DNA from: Phycisphaerae bacterium
Lineage (GTDB): Bacteria; Planctomycetota; Phycisphaerae; Phycisphaerales; UBA1924
Assembly (NCBI GenBank): GCA_022180725.1
Contig: BQMO01000012.1
Coordinates: forward strand, 43,734-107,733
Length of the DNA stretch: 64,000 bases
Direction of reading: 5' to 3'
Shown: piece after piece, positions 16,159 through 25,812 of the stretch
Layout of the letters: every line of letters starts with the position of its first letter
How positions within the stretch are numbered: position 1 is the stretch's first letter
Notes under the pieces: generated by a model
The model's input: only the letters and a program-made list of their open reading frames with translations
Told to the model about the DNA's origin: nothing
Databases searched by the model: none
Translations under genes and position numbers: made by a program

Positions 16159-17112
16159 GTGCCGTTGGGCGCCGTGCACGGATCGCGCCGCGGGAGTTAT
16201 GCTGGACAGGGTGCGACGCCGTTCAATAAACCCCCACTTCCTGATTCCGATTCAAGCGCCGTGCGAACTCCCCCGCTTCCCATCGCCGTAACGGTGCTCG
16301 CGCTGCTCGCCCTGGTCGTGCCCGCGCGGTATCAGCGCTGGGCGGCGTGGGCGGGGGACAAAGTCGAACTGCTGACGGCCCCGGTATCGCGGCCCGCGGC
16401 GAGCCTCGCCGCCTATCTCCGCGGGCCTCGACTTTCGCCCGACGACCGTTCGATCCTGGCGCTGAGCGAGGAGAACGAACGTTTGCGGCAGGACCTTCTC
16501 CGCACGAAACAGGACAACGAGAAACTCCTCGCCACCATCGCCGAGTATCAGCGTGGGCTGGGGCTGAATCCCGCCCTGCGCGCCCGGCAACTGCGGGCGC
16601 CCGTGCACGGGCTGTCGGCCTCGTCACCCCCGACCCTCCGCGTCGGCGCCGGTACGCGCCAGGGCATCTCCCGCGACACCGTCGCGCTGGCCCCGGGCCT
16701 GCAACTCGTGGGCCGCGTCATTGACGCGGGCGACAACACCGCCCTGGTGCTGCCCATCACCGGGAAGGGAGGCCCGGTGCTCGCGGCGATCATCACGCCC
16801 GAGGCCAACGCACCCGCGGGGCTTCGATGCACGCTCTCGGCGGTCGGCGACGGCACGCTGCGCGGGCCGGTCGAAGACAAGCGCAGCCCGGGGGGCGAGG
16901 TGATCGTGCCCATCGTCGGGCAGACGGTTCGGCTCGATGATCCCGCCTGGCCCGAGACGGCCCGCATGCTGCTCCTGGGCCGGGTAGAGGCCGTCGACCC
17001 CAGTCCGGGCCAACCGCTGCGGAAGGTCGTCACCGTTCGTCCATTGGTGGCGAACCTGGAGCGTCTTGGGGACGTCATGCTGTGGACACCCGACGACGGG
17101 GGAACGCCGTGA
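16159..17112 (+). CDS. mreC: Rod shape-determining protein MreC
   Basis: It is 317 residues from GTG 16159; a second GTG at 16261 would remove a 34-residue cytoplasmic tail. An AGGGG site just before 16159 favours the longer form. The protein has one membrane helix (about residues 41-56), a coiled coil (LSEENERLRQDLLRTKQDNE), and a beta-rich extracytoplasmic domain including GLQLVGRVIDAGDNTALVLP, the usual MreC order. It scaffolds the elongasome between MreB and periplasmic synthases. It lies 2 bases after mreB and overlaps mreD. Confidence 0.9.
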   Translation: MPLGAVHGSRRGSYAGQGATPFNKPPLPDSDSSAVRTPPLPIAVTVLALLALVVPARYQRWAAWAGDKVELLTAPVSRPAASLAAYLRGPRLSPDDRSILALSEENERLRQDLLRTKQDNEKLLATIAEYQRGLGLNPALRARQLRAPVHGLSASSPPTLRVGAGTRQGISRDTVALAPGLQLVGRVIDAGDNTALVLPITGKGGPVLAAIITPEANAPAGLRCTLSAVGDGTLRGPVEDKRSPGGEVIVPIVGQTVRLDDPAWPETARMLLLGRVEAVDPSPGQPLRKVVTVRPLVANLERLGDVMLWTPDDGGTP

Positions 17113-17681
17113 GGAAGCTCGGGCTGGGCGTCGCGGCGTGGCTGCTGTTGGGGCTGGAAACAGGCCTTCGGGGCACGCTGCAACTCTGGTCGCCCCTCAC
17201 GGCGCCGAGCCTTGTATTGATCCTCGCGGCGTTCATTGCCATGTGTGCGCCGTCGCGTCTCGCCGCATGGTGGGCCGTCGGGCTTGGCATCCTGATCGAT
17301 CTCACCACGCCGCTCCCCATGACCTCGGCGTCGACTCCCGCGGTGATTCTCGGCCCGCACGCCCTCGCGTATCTCCTGGCGTCGCACCTCATCCTTTCGA
17401 TGCGCGGGGTGATGATCCGCCGCAATCCGCTGACCCTTGGCTTTCTCACGCTCACCGGCGGCCTGGTCGCGCAGGCGACGCTCCTGGCCATGCTGTGGGT
17501 TCGATCCTGGTTCGACGGCATCGCGTTCAACGCGATGGCTCAACTCGGGGAGCGGGCGGCGGGGGCGGCGTATTCCGCGGTCGTCGCCGTCGCCCTGGCG
17601 TTTGTCCTGCTGCCCGCCGCGGAGTTTCTGGGCTTGCCCAGCCAGACACGCGCGCGTTTCGGCGGGCATGCGCGGGCGTAG
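17109..17681 (+). CDS. mreD: Rod shape-determining protein MreD-like
   Basis: The GTG at 17109 overlaps the mreC stop (GTGA), giving 190 residues. The protein is almost entirely hydrophobic with five or six predicted membrane helices, and its size and position fit MreD. Sequence conservation in MreD is weak, so synteny carries most of the assignment. Confidence 0.8.
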   Translation: MRKLGLGVAAWLLLGLETGLRGTLQLWSPLTAPSLVLILAAFIAMCAPSRLAAWWAVGLGILIDLTTPLPMTSASTPAVILGPHALAYLLASHLILSMRGVMIRRNPLTLGFLTLTGGLVAQATLLAMLWVRSWFDGIAFNAMAQLGERAAGAAYSAVVAVALAFVLLPAAEFLGLPSQTRARFGGHARA

Positions 17682-17715
17682 CGCGTCCATTCGTCGGTTT
17701 CACTACACTGCGCCC

Positions 17716-18987
17716 ATGCGACGCATCATCGTCTTCGACGACGCCGGCGGGCGCCTCGCCCCGCTCACCGATCTCCGCCCTTCCTTCGATGTTCGGACCG
17801 GGGCGCTCACCACGCTCGAGCGGGTCCGCCGAGTCCTCGATGGTCAGGTCATCGGCCTCTGGGTGCCCGAGTCGCTGCGTGTGCTCGCACGGCTCACGCA
17901 CGCTGAACCAGTCAACGCCACCATCGGCGGCTCCGGGGTTGCCCTGATCTACAACGGGCGATGTCCGGTTCCGCCCGAGGGGCTGGGATCGCTCCGCGAA
18001 GGCGAGGCGCTGATCGAACCCGGCACGGGTGAACTGGTGGCGGCGTGCCTGGACGCCGGGCGAGCGCTCGACGCCGCGGCGGGGCGCGTGCCCGCGAGCG
18101 TCACGGCCCGCCGAGAACTTCCCGCCCCGTCGCTGCTGGCACGCCCATGGCACCTTCGGCGGTACCGCGACGCGGCCATTCGTATCGATCTCGAGTTGTT
18201 GGCGCTCCCCGAGCGACGCACGCCCGACGAACCCAGCCCCGCGCAGGAACTCTTCGAGGCGGGGGTCGCGGGCGTCACGCTCACGCCCGGAGCCGCCGAG
18301 CCGCTGCGCCTGGGCGGGGCGGCGCTTACGGTGCACAAGGCCGCGCGCGTCTATCCGGGGGCGATCCTCGACCTCGAACGAGGGCCGATCGTCATCGACG
18401 AGGGGGCGATCGTGCGTCCCGGGGCCATCCTGATCGGCCCGGTCTACATCGGACCGCACTCCACCATCCTCGAACGCGCCACGATCCGTCAGAACACCGC
18501 GATCGGACCATGGTGCAAGGTCAATGGCGAGGTCGGCGGCACTATTTTCCAGGGCTACGCCAACAAGGCCCACGACGGGTACCTTGGGGACTCGTGGGTG
18601 GGCGAGTGGGTGAATCTCGGCGCGGGCACGACGAACAGCAACCTCCTCAACACCTACGAGGAGATCATCGCTGTCGCCTCACCGGGGATGTCGAACGAGC
18701 GCACCGGCGAGACTTTCCTCGGCGCCACTATCGGCGATCACGTCAAGACGGCGATCGGCACGCGCCTGATGACCGGGTGTGTCCTGCACACGGGCGGCAT
18801 GTTCGCAACTACCGCCCCCGTGAGCGGGGCGACGCCCCCGTTCGCCTGGTCGACCGACGCCGGGCTGCGCCGCTACCGCCTCGACAAGTTCCTCGCCGTC
18901 GCGCGGGCCATGATGCACCGACGGAACATCGAGCCGAGCGCGGCGTACCTCGAGCGGCTGACCGCGCTGCACGCGTCCGCCATCTGA
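17716..18987 (+). CDS. GlmU-like protein with left-handed beta-helix acyltransferase domain
   Basis: It is 423 residues from ATG 17716. The C-terminal part (about 225-380) shows hexapeptide repeats of a left-handed beta-helix (GAIVRPGAILIGPVYIG, NTAIGPWCKVNGEVGG, GAGTTNSNLLNTY). The N-terminal domain has PLTDLRPSFDVRTGALTTLER, resembling the alternative bacterial GlmU type, but lacks the GxGTRM pyrophosphorylase loop of E. coli GlmU. It may make or modify UDP-GlcNAc precursors, or keep only the acyltransferase activity. It lies between mreD and polA; the mre operon may extend into it (34-base gap). Confidence 0.78.
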   Translation: MRRIIVFDDAGGRLAPLTDLRPSFDVRTGALTTLERVRRVLDGQVIGLWVPESLRVLARLTHAEPVNATIGGSGVALIYNGRCPVPPEGLGSLREGEALIEPGTGELVAACLDAGRALDAAAGRVPASVTARRELPAPSLLARPWHLRRYRDAAIRIDLELLALPERRTPDEPSPAQELFEAGVAGVTLTPGAAEPLRLGGAALTVHKAARVYPGAILDLERGPIVIDEGAIVRPGAILIGPVYIGPHSTILERATIRQNTAIGPWCKVNGEVGGTIFQGYANKAHDGYLGDSWVGEWVNLGAGTTNSNLLNTYEEIIAVASPGMSNERTGETFLGATIGDHVKTAIGTRLMTGCVLHTGGMFATTAPVSGATPPFAWSTDAGLRRYRLDKFLAVARAMMHRRNIEPSAAYLERLTALHASAI

Positions 18988-19008
18988 CCCCTCGCCCGAT
19001 CTATCCCC

Positions 19009-21951
19009 ATGCCCACGCTCTACCTCATCGACGCCTACGCCCAGTTCTTCCGCGCGTACCACGCGATCCGCACGCCCATGACCAGCCCGGTCACGAAAGA
19101 GCCAACGAACATGACGTTTGGCTTCGTCGGCATGCTGCTGAAACTCCTCAAAGCCCAGGAGCCGGGCCTGAAACGCGCCGGCACGCCCGACTACGTCGCC
19201 GTCGCGCTCGACGTGTCGGGCGACCGCGGCACGTTCCGCTCGCAGATCTACCCCGACTACAAGGCCCACCGCCCCCCGCCGCCGGAGGACCTCGCCCCGC
19301 AGGTCGAGCGGTGCCTGGCGCTGTTGAAGGAGATTGGCGTACCGATCGTCGGCGCCGAGGGCTTCGAGGCCGACGACGTCATCGCCTCGCTCGTCACCCA
19401 ACTGCGCGCGAAGCACCCCGACCTTCGCGTGCGGATGATCTCGAAGGACAAGGACCTCAAGCAGTTGTTCGACGGCTCGCCCGTGACCGAGGGGGGCGTG
19501 GGCGACATCGCGCTCTTTGATGTGCATACCGATACGGCCTATGACCAGGCCTCGCTTCACGCCGAGACCGGGATCTTGCCCACTCAGGTCGTGGACATGC
19601 TCACGCTGATGGGTGACAGCGTGGACAACGTGCCGGGCGTGGACGGCGTGGGCGAGAAAACCGCCGCGGCCCTCATCAAGGAATGGGGGAGCGTCGAAAA
19701 CCTGCTGGCGCACGCGGGGGAGATCAAGGGGAAGCGGGGCGAAAAACTCCGCGAGGCCGCCCCGCGCCTGGGCCTCTCGCGCGAACTCGTCACCCTCCGG
19801 CGAAACCTGCCCGTTTCGCTCGACCTCGACGCCGCCAAGGTCGAGAACCTGCGGCTGATGAAGTTGATCCCCATCCTCAAGGAACTCGGGTTCAACCGGT
19901 ATCAGGACGAGGTGCGGCTGCTCGCGGGGGAACCGGCCGTCATGCCGCTCACCAGCACTCCCTCGAACGCGGCGGGTTCGGACGCGGCCAGGAAGAACGC
20001 CGCCGCAGACTCGGGCGGCTTCGGGGGCCTTTTCGGCGAGGTGGCGGCCCGTGAGCAGGCCGCCGCGTCTCGGACCGCGCAATCGGGCGAGTATCGCTGC
20101 GTCCGCACGCGCGAGGAACTCGACGCCCTGCTCGCCGAACTCCGTGCCGCGGAAGTCGTAAGCCTGGACACCGAAACGACGGGCTTGAATCCGCGCGACG
20201 CGAAACTGTGCGGGGTATGCCTCTCCACGAAGCCCGGCACGGGGTACTACATCCCCGTGCGATCGCCCGAGCCGCGTACACACCTGGACGATCGCGTGGT
20301 ACTCGAAGCCCTCCGCCCGGTGCTCGAAGACGCCGCCAAGCCCAAGGCCGGGCACAACCTGAAGTTTGACATGCTGATCCTCCGCAACGCGGGGGTGACG
20401 CTGCGCGGGCTGGACGCACCGGGCGCCTGCGACAGCATGGTGGCCAGTTACCTGATCGACGCGTCGCGCTCCAGCCACGGGCTGGACGCGCTCGCGCTCG
20501 CCCTGCTGGGGCGCACGAACATCTCGATCACCGAACTCATCGGGAGCGGGAAGGACCAACGCACGTTCGATACCGTGCCCCTGAATCTGGCAACGCAATA
20601 CGCGGCGGAGGACGCCGACGTGGCCCTGCAACTCCGCGCCGTCATGATGCCGCAACTCCAGGCCCTGGGGCTTATGCCGCTCATGCACGATGTCGAGATG
20701 CCACTGGTCGAAGTGCTCGCTGACCTGGAGTGGAACGGCATCCGCGTCGAGCCGGCGGAGCTCGACCGCCAGCGCACGCGCCTTCAGGCCCAGATCGACA
20801 CCCTGCGCGGGCAGATCGACGCCGAAGCGAAGGCCACGCTGGGCCGTACGTTCGACCCCGACAGCCCCAAGCAACTCGCCGCGGCCCTGTTCAACAAGCC
20901 CGACGCCGACCCGGCGGGGCTGGGCATCCCCGGTCAGAAGCGGACCAAGACCGGGTACTCGACCGACGCCGAGGTGCTCGAATCGCTCGCCGAGGACGAT
21001 TCCATCACCACGCCGATCCCGAAACTGATTCTCGAGTACCGCCAACTGACGAAACTCGTCTCGACGTATCTGGTGGCGCTCAAGGCGGCGATACATCCCG
21101 CGACGGGGCGCGTGCACGCGAGTTTCCACCAGACCGTCGCGGCAACAGGGCGGCTGGCCAGCAGCGACCCGAACCTCCAGAACATCCCCATCCGCACCGA
21201 GGTCGGGCGCGAGATCCGACGGGCCTTCGTCGCCGAGCCGGGGCACGTGCTGGTGACGGCGGACTACTCGCAGATCGAACTGCGCTTGCTGGCCCATCTC
21301 TCGCGTGACCCCGCGCTCATCGAAGCCTTCCGCAACGACGAGGACATTCACACCGCGGTGGCCGCTCAGATTCACCACGTCCCGCTCGATCAGGTCACCC
21401 GCGAGCAGCGCAGCGGGGCGAAGATGGTGAACTTCGGGATCGTGTACGGGGTGACGGCGTTCGGGCTGGCGCGCCGGCTGAAAGTCCCGCAGGACCAGGC
21501 CGCCGCCATCATCGACGCCTACAAGCGGAAGTTCGCCGGCATCACCACCTTTCTCCAGGAGTGCATCGAGCAGGCCCGGAGCAGGGGCTACGTCACGACC
21601 ATCCTCGGTCGGCGAAGGCCCATCCCCGACATCGATTCCACCAACCCTTCCCGCCGGGCACTGGCGGAGCGGCTGTCCATCAACAGCGTGGTGCAGGGGT
21701 CGGCGGCGGACCTCATCAAGGTGGCGATGGTGGACCTTCACCGCCGATGCCGCGACGGCGACGCCGGGCTGCCCGCGGGCCGCGTCAAGATGCTCCTCCA
21801 GATTCACGACGAACTGGTCATCGAGGCCCCGGCCGATCTCGCCGAGGCGACGCGCTCGCTCGTCACGTCGCGCATGGAGTCGGCGATGAACCTCCTCGTG
21901 CCCCTGAAGGCCGACGCCTCGATCGCGGTGAACTGGTATGACGGAAAGTAG
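19009..21951 (+). CDS. polA: DNA polymerase I with 5' nuclease and proofreading domains
   Basis: The product has 980 residues. The 5' nuclease/FEN domain covers about 1-310 (LIDAYAQFFRAYHA, GFEADDVIA, MGDSVDNVPGVDGVGEKTA). The 3'-5' exonuclease domain covers about 365-560 with acidic residues Asp387 and Glu389 (DTETTG) and Tyr531-xxx-Asp535, so proofreading should be active. The polymerase domain covers about 580-980: motif A DYSQIELRLL (Asp752), the O helix RSGAKMVNFGIVYG, and motif C HDELVIE (His933-Asp934-Glu935). It fills gaps during Okazaki fragment processing and repair. A convergent minus-strand gene follows. Confidence 0.98.
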   Translation: MPTLYLIDAYAQFFRAYHAIRTPMTSPVTKEPTNMTFGFVGMLLKLLKAQEPGLKRAGTPDYVAVALDVSGDRGTFRSQIYPDYKAHRPPPPEDLAPQVERCLALLKEIGVPIVGAEGFEADDVIASLVTQLRAKHPDLRVRMISKDKDLKQLFDGSPVTEGGVGDIALFDVHTDTAYDQASLHAETGILPTQVVDMLTLMGDSVDNVPGVDGVGEKTAAALIKEWGSVENLLAHAGEIKGKRGEKLREAAPRLGLSRELVTLRRNLPVSLDLDAAKVENLRLMKLIPILKELGFNRYQDEVRLLAGEPAVMPLTSTPSNAAGSDAARKNAAADSGGFGGLFGEVAAREQAAASRTAQSGEYRCVRTREELDALLAELRAAEVVSLDTETTGLNPRDAKLCGVCLSTKPGTGYYIPVRSPEPRTHLDDRVVLEALRPVLEDAAKPKAGHNLKFDMLILRNAGVTLRGLDAPGACDSMVASYLIDASRSSHGLDALALALLGRTNISITELIGSGKDQRTFDTVPLNLATQYAAEDADVALQLRAVMMPQLQALGLMPLMHDVEMPLVEVLADLEWNGIRVEPAELDRQRTRLQAQIDTLRGQIDAEAKATLGRTFDPDSPKQLAAALFNKPDADPAGLGIPGQKRTKTGYSTDAEVLESLAEDDSITTPIPKLILEYRQLTKLVSTYLVALKAAIHPATGRVHASFHQTVAATGRLASSDPNLQNIPIRTEVGREIRRAFVAEPGHVLVTADYSQIELRLLAHLSRDPALIEAFRNDEDIHTAVAAQIHHVPLDQVTREQRSGAKMVNFGIVYGVTAFGLARRLKVPQDQAAAIIDAYKRKFAGITTFLQECIEQARSRGYVTTILGRRRPIPDIDSTNPSRRALAERLSINSVVQGSAADLIKVAMVDLHRRCRDGDAGLPAGRVKMLLQIHDELVIEAPADLAEATRSLVTSRMESAMNLLVPLKADASIAVNWYDGK

Positions 21952-21960
21952 CGCCCCCCG

Positions 21961-22410
21961 GCTGTGTCGCTCATCCCTCATGCTCGCGCCAGGCGCAAAC
22001 ACCACGCCGATGAACGTCGGCAGGTTGGCGACGAAGAGATTCCACGGGTGGAACCACCTCGCCCATCCGTCGACGACGCCGTCGCGCGTCGGCACGCCGG
22101 CCTGCGCGTACGCCGCGTGCGACGCGAGTATCACCGCCATTGACAGCACGACGCCGAGGATCGTGACGGGCCACCCGACCATGCCCGCGGCCCGCTGCAC
22201 GACGGTGAACACGATCCACGTGACCCCGAACGACCATGCCACGCGGAGCGCGAAGTTGAGCGTCACGAACGGCGCACCGTACGCCAGCGCGTAAAAGGCC
22301 AGCCCCAGGCCCGCCGCGACCAGCACACCCGCCATGGTCCCGCGGGCCATTCCACGAGCCGGTGTCCATTCTGGCTCATCGCGACGCATGACGTAGGCTT
22401 CGGCGGGCAT
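21961..22410 (-). CDS. Small multi-pass membrane protein without a local stop codon
   Basis: From ATG 22410, with AAGGAG seven bases upstream, the frame encodes MPAEAYVMRRDEPEW followed by four hydrophobic helices near residues 23-45, 50-72, 80-103 and 124-142, ending near GASMRDERHS (about residue 150). No in-frame stop occurs there. The frame stays open on the strand opposite polA down to 18679. I list only the part that looks like protein. A one-base shift near 21985 would meet a TGA at once, so a natural or sequencing frameshift at the 3' end is likely. No family is recognised. Confidence 0.55.
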
Positions 22411-22484
22411 GGGTCGCTCCTTTCCGGGTCGGCACCCGACTGGCCAGCGGCATCCGTACCAGTTTCTCACGCGCGGACGGCCCG

Positions 22485-25400
22485 CTAGCGTTTCCATTGC
22501 GGCAGCCGTCCGGGTGTCCAGGGCACCCCGGCGGCCTCCAGGCGCGCCTCCAACGCCCGCAGGTCGGCGTCGAGCACCGTCCGCAAGTCCGCCAGGACGC
22601 GTTCGAACGCTTCGGCGGCCAATGCATACTGCTCGCGCTGCGTCGTGGTCGGGGGCTGCGTTGTGCTCATGAGCGGACCGACCACGCTGCCGACGCGTTC
22701 GCGGATCGACGGGAGTTCGGGCACCACGCGCCGCCCCAGCGTCGGGTCGCCGTTCAGGTCGCGCTGCAAGGCCGCCAGGCGTGCCCGCAACCCTTCGATC
22801 GCCGCCAGTGCGTCACCGCCAAGGCCCGGCGTGTCGACGACGCCCGCGCGCAGATGGATCAGGCGCGTCTGCCCTTCGTCGGCGACTCGCGCGGCCCCTT
22901 CGACAGCCCGCTGGAGCGCCGCCGCCTGTCGCTCGAACGCGAACTTGTCCTCCCGCGCATCCCCCGACGCCGACAGGGGCGAAAGTCCCGCGTCGCGCAC
23001 CTCGAACGAGACCTCCTCGCCCAGCAGCGTTTCGACCCCGTCGACCACCTTCGCCAACTGCGCGCTGTACGTACCGGGCAGTGCCAGTGTGCCCAGCGCG
23101 GGAACGTCCCACGGGTCCAACGACCCGCCCCAGAGCGACACCGGCGTGGTCACGGCGTACCGCAGGTTCCACGTTGCCCGTCGCAGCCCGGCCTCGCGCG
23201 AGACTTCCTGCCGACGGATCACCGCCCCCGCCCCGTCGCGGATGAGCAGCAGCATCTTCGGCTCGCTCTCGCGGTCCTCGGCTTGGAACTCCTCAATAGT
23301 CGGGTAACGCCAATCGTCCTTCTTCTCATTCTCCTTGCGCTGTTCCTTCCGCGAGCGGACTTTGTCCTTGAGGTAATACGTAAACGTCGCGCCCAGGGGC
23401 GGGTTGCGGGCGGCGTAGTAGTCCGACCCCGCCGTCCCACGGCCGTGCGTGCCCCCGATGCGCGACCGCTCGACGTACGCCAGCGCGGGCCGCCCCGGGG
23501 GCATGAGCACCGCCTCACGCTCCAGCATCGATTCGCTCAGCAACCGTAGCGGGGAGTAGTCGTCGAGCACGTAGAACCCGCGTCCGAAGGTCGCCAGTAC
23601 CAGGTCGTGCTCCCGCCGCTGAATCTCCACGTCGCGTACGGCGATGGTCGGCACGCCCCCCAGCTTGAACCACTTCGCTCCGCCGTCGAGCGTCACGAAC
23701 ACCCCGAACTCCGTGCCGGCGAAGAGCAGGTTCGGGTTCACGCCATCCTCGGCGACCGAATACACCACGTGCCGCGCCGGCAGGTCGCCCGCGATGCTCG
23801 TCCACGTCGCCCCACCGTCGTCCGAGCGGAGCAGGTACGGCGTGAAGTCCCCGTTCTTGTGCGCGTCGAAGGCCGCGAAGACCCGCTCGGGAACGTGCCG
23901 GGAGGCCTCGAGATCGCTCACGTAGGTCATCTCCGGCACGCCGGGGAAGGTTTCGTGCTTCGTCCATGTCTTCCCGCCGTCGGCTGTAACGTGCACCAGC
24001 CCGTCGTCGGTTCCCGCGTACAGCCGTCCCTCGGCCAGGGGCGATTCCGTGAGCGACACGATGTTCCCGTAGATCGACGTGGACATGTGCTTGGCCACCG
24101 CGTCGGGCTTCTGGATCACGCCCATCACCTTCAACTGGTTGCGGTCGATCCCGCGCGTCAGATCGGGCGAGATCGTCGTCCACGTGTCGCCCCGGTCGTC
24201 CGAGCGGTGCACCACGCGCGACCCGAAGTACAGCCGCTTCGCGTTGTGCGGGCTGATGAGCAGCGGCGAATCCCAGTTCCACACGAAGGGCGCGTCGCCT
24301 GCGCGCTCGCGCGGCTTGATGTCCACCTCCTCGCCGGTCCGCCGATCAAACCGCACCAGCCCCGCGTGCTGCCATTGACCGTACACGATGTTCGGATCTT
24401 CGGGATCGATGGCCGGCTCGAACCCGTCGCCCCCCACCACCGTGAACCAGTCGGCGCTGGTGACTCCCGCGCGGTCGGTCGTGCGGCTCGGCCCCCCCAC
24501 CGTCGCGTTGTCCTGTGTCCCGCCGTACACGAAGTAGAACGGCCTCGACTCGTCCACCGCCACGCGGTAGAACTGCATCACCGGCAGGTTCGTGAAGTGC
24601 CGCCAGTTCGTCCGGTCGAACGTCTCGTACAACCCCCCGTCGTTGCCCAGGATCAGGTGATCCGTGTCCGCCGGGTCGATCCACAGCGCGTGCGAGTCCA
24701 CGTGCACGTCGGTCATCGGCAGGCGCGTCAGCGTGGCACCACCGTCGTCCGAGACGTGCATGAATGTGTCGGCGGTATAGAACCGATCGGCGTTCTTCGG
24801 GTCCGGGTAGAGTTCGTTGTAGTATTGCGGGCTGCTCGTCATGTACCCATTGCGTTTGCTCCACGATTCGCCCCGATCGGTTGAACGGAAAAGGCCCCCC
24901 TCGCCGTCCGCCGCCTCGACGATGGCGTAGAGCACGTCCGGGTTCGCGGGCGACACGGCCAGCCCGATCCGCCCCTTATCTGCGCCGGGCAATCCCCGCT
25001 CGATCTTCCGCCACGTCTTGCCCGCATCCTCGGACTTATAGATCGTCGACTCTGGGCCGCCGTTGATCAGCGTCCACACGTGCCGCCGGCGCTGGTACGC
25101 GCTCGCGTACAGCACATCGGGGTTTCGAGGGTCCAGGTGCACCTCGTTGACGCCCGTCTCGTCCGACACGTGCAGGATGCGATCCCACGTATTCCCGCCG
25201 TCGGTAGTCTTGTAGAGGCCTCGCTCGCCCCCGCTGCGCCACAGCGGCCCCTGCGCCGCGACGTAGACCACGCGCGAATCGCGCGGATCGATCACGATCC
25301 GCCCGATGTGCTCGGAATCCTTCAGCCCGACGTTCGTGAACGTGCCCCCGCCGTCGCGCGACACGTAGACCCCGTCACCATACCCGACCGACCGCTGCGA

Positions 25401-25766
25401 GTTGTTCTCGCCCGTGCCGACCCACACCACGCTCGGGTTGCTCGGGTCGATCGCCACGCACCCGATCGAGTACGACCCGTACGAATCGAAAATCGGCGAG
25501 AAGGTCATCCCCGCGTTCACGGTCTTCCACACGTTCCCGCTCGACACCGCGACGTACCACTCGCGCGGATTGCTCGGGTTCACGGCGATATCCCCGATGC
25601 GGCCCGAATAGATCGCCGGCCCGATCGACCGCAGCGGCAGCCCGCCGATGATCCCGGCGTTCAACTTCGGCTCGGGCACGGGCGGGGTCGCCTCCTGGGC
25701 ACGCACGCCCACACCGCCGAGCAAGATCATCGCCGCCGCCGCTCCGACCAATCGTGTGTGTCGCAT
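22485..25766 (-). CDS. Exported BNR/VPS10-like beta-propeller protein
   Basis: It is 1,093 residues from ATG 25766, with a signal peptide (MRHTRLVGAAAAMILLG...VRAQ). The body carries many Asp-box/BNR motifs (S-x-D-x-G-x-T-W variants such as SEDAGKTWRK, STDRGESWSK, SDDRGDTWTT, SDDGGATWTS), typical of the sortilin/VPS10 and sialidase-like propellers often annotated as glycosyl hydrolases. No catalytic residues can be assigned. A C-terminal helical region of about 200 residues follows. It is probably an extracytoplasmic protein of degradation or binding function. Its stop lies 74 bases before the small membrane gene start. Confidence 0.85.
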   Translation of the reverse strand: MRHTRLVGAAAAMILLGGVGVRAQEATPPVPEPKLNAGIIGGLPLRSIGPAIYSGRIGDIAVNPSNPREWYVAVSSGNVWKTVNAGMTFSPIFDSYGSYSIGCVAIDPSNPSVVWVGTGENNSQRSVGYGDGVYVSRDGGGTFTNVGLKDSEHIGRIVIDPRDSRVVYVAAQGPLWRSGGERGLYKTTDGGNTWDRILHVSDETGVNEVHLDPRNPDVLYASAYQRRRHVWTLINGGPESTIYKSEDAGKTWRKIERGLPGADKGRIGLAVSPANPDVLYAIVEAADGEGGLFRSTDRGESWSKRNGYMTSSPQYYNELYPDPKNADRFYTADTFMHVSDDGGATLTRLPMTDVHVDSHALWIDPADTDHLILGNDGGLYETFDRTNWRHFTNLPVMQFYRVAVDESRPFYFVYGGTQDNATVGGPSRTTDRAGVTSADWFTVVGGDGFEPAIDPEDPNIVYGQWQHAGLVRFDRRTGEEVDIKPRERAGDAPFVWNWDSPLLISPHNAKRLYFGSRVVHRSDDRGDTWTTISPDLTRGIDRNQLKVMGVIQKPDAVAKHMSTSIYGNIVSLTESPLAEGRLYAGTDDGLVHVTADGGKTWTKHETFPGVPEMTYVSDLEASRHVPERVFAAFDAHKNGDFTPYLLRSDDGGATWTSIAGDLPARHVVYSVAEDGVNPNLLFAGTEFGVFVTLDGGAKWFKLGGVPTIAVRDVEIQRREHDLVLATFGRGFYVLDDYSPLRLLSESMLEREAVLMPPGRPALAYVERSRIGGTHGRGTAGSDYYAARNPPLGATFTYYLKDKVRSRKEQRKENEKKDDWRYPTIEEFQAEDRESEPKMLLLIRDGAGAVIRRQEVSREAGLRRATWNLRYAVTTPVSLWGGSLDPWDVPALGTLALPGTYSAQLAKVVDGVETLLGEEVSFEVRDAGLSPLSASGDAREDKFAFERQAAALQRAVEGAARVADEGQTRLIHLRAGVVDTPGLGGDALAAIEGLRARLAALQRDLNGDPTLGRRVVPELPSIRERVGSVVGPLMSTTQPPTTTQREQYALAAEAFERVLADLRTVLDADLRALEARLEAAGVPWTPGRLPQWKR

Positions 25767-25812
25767 GACGCACAGGATACCGACCCCGCGCGACTCCGTC
25801 ACCCGGTCGGCC

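Noticed and set aside
18679..21951. Long minus-strand open frame opposite polA as an independent gene
   Set aside because: It is the reverse-frame shadow of a high-GC gene with intact polA domains; composition is Arg/His/Val-biased with no motif. Only the part above 21961 looks like protein.
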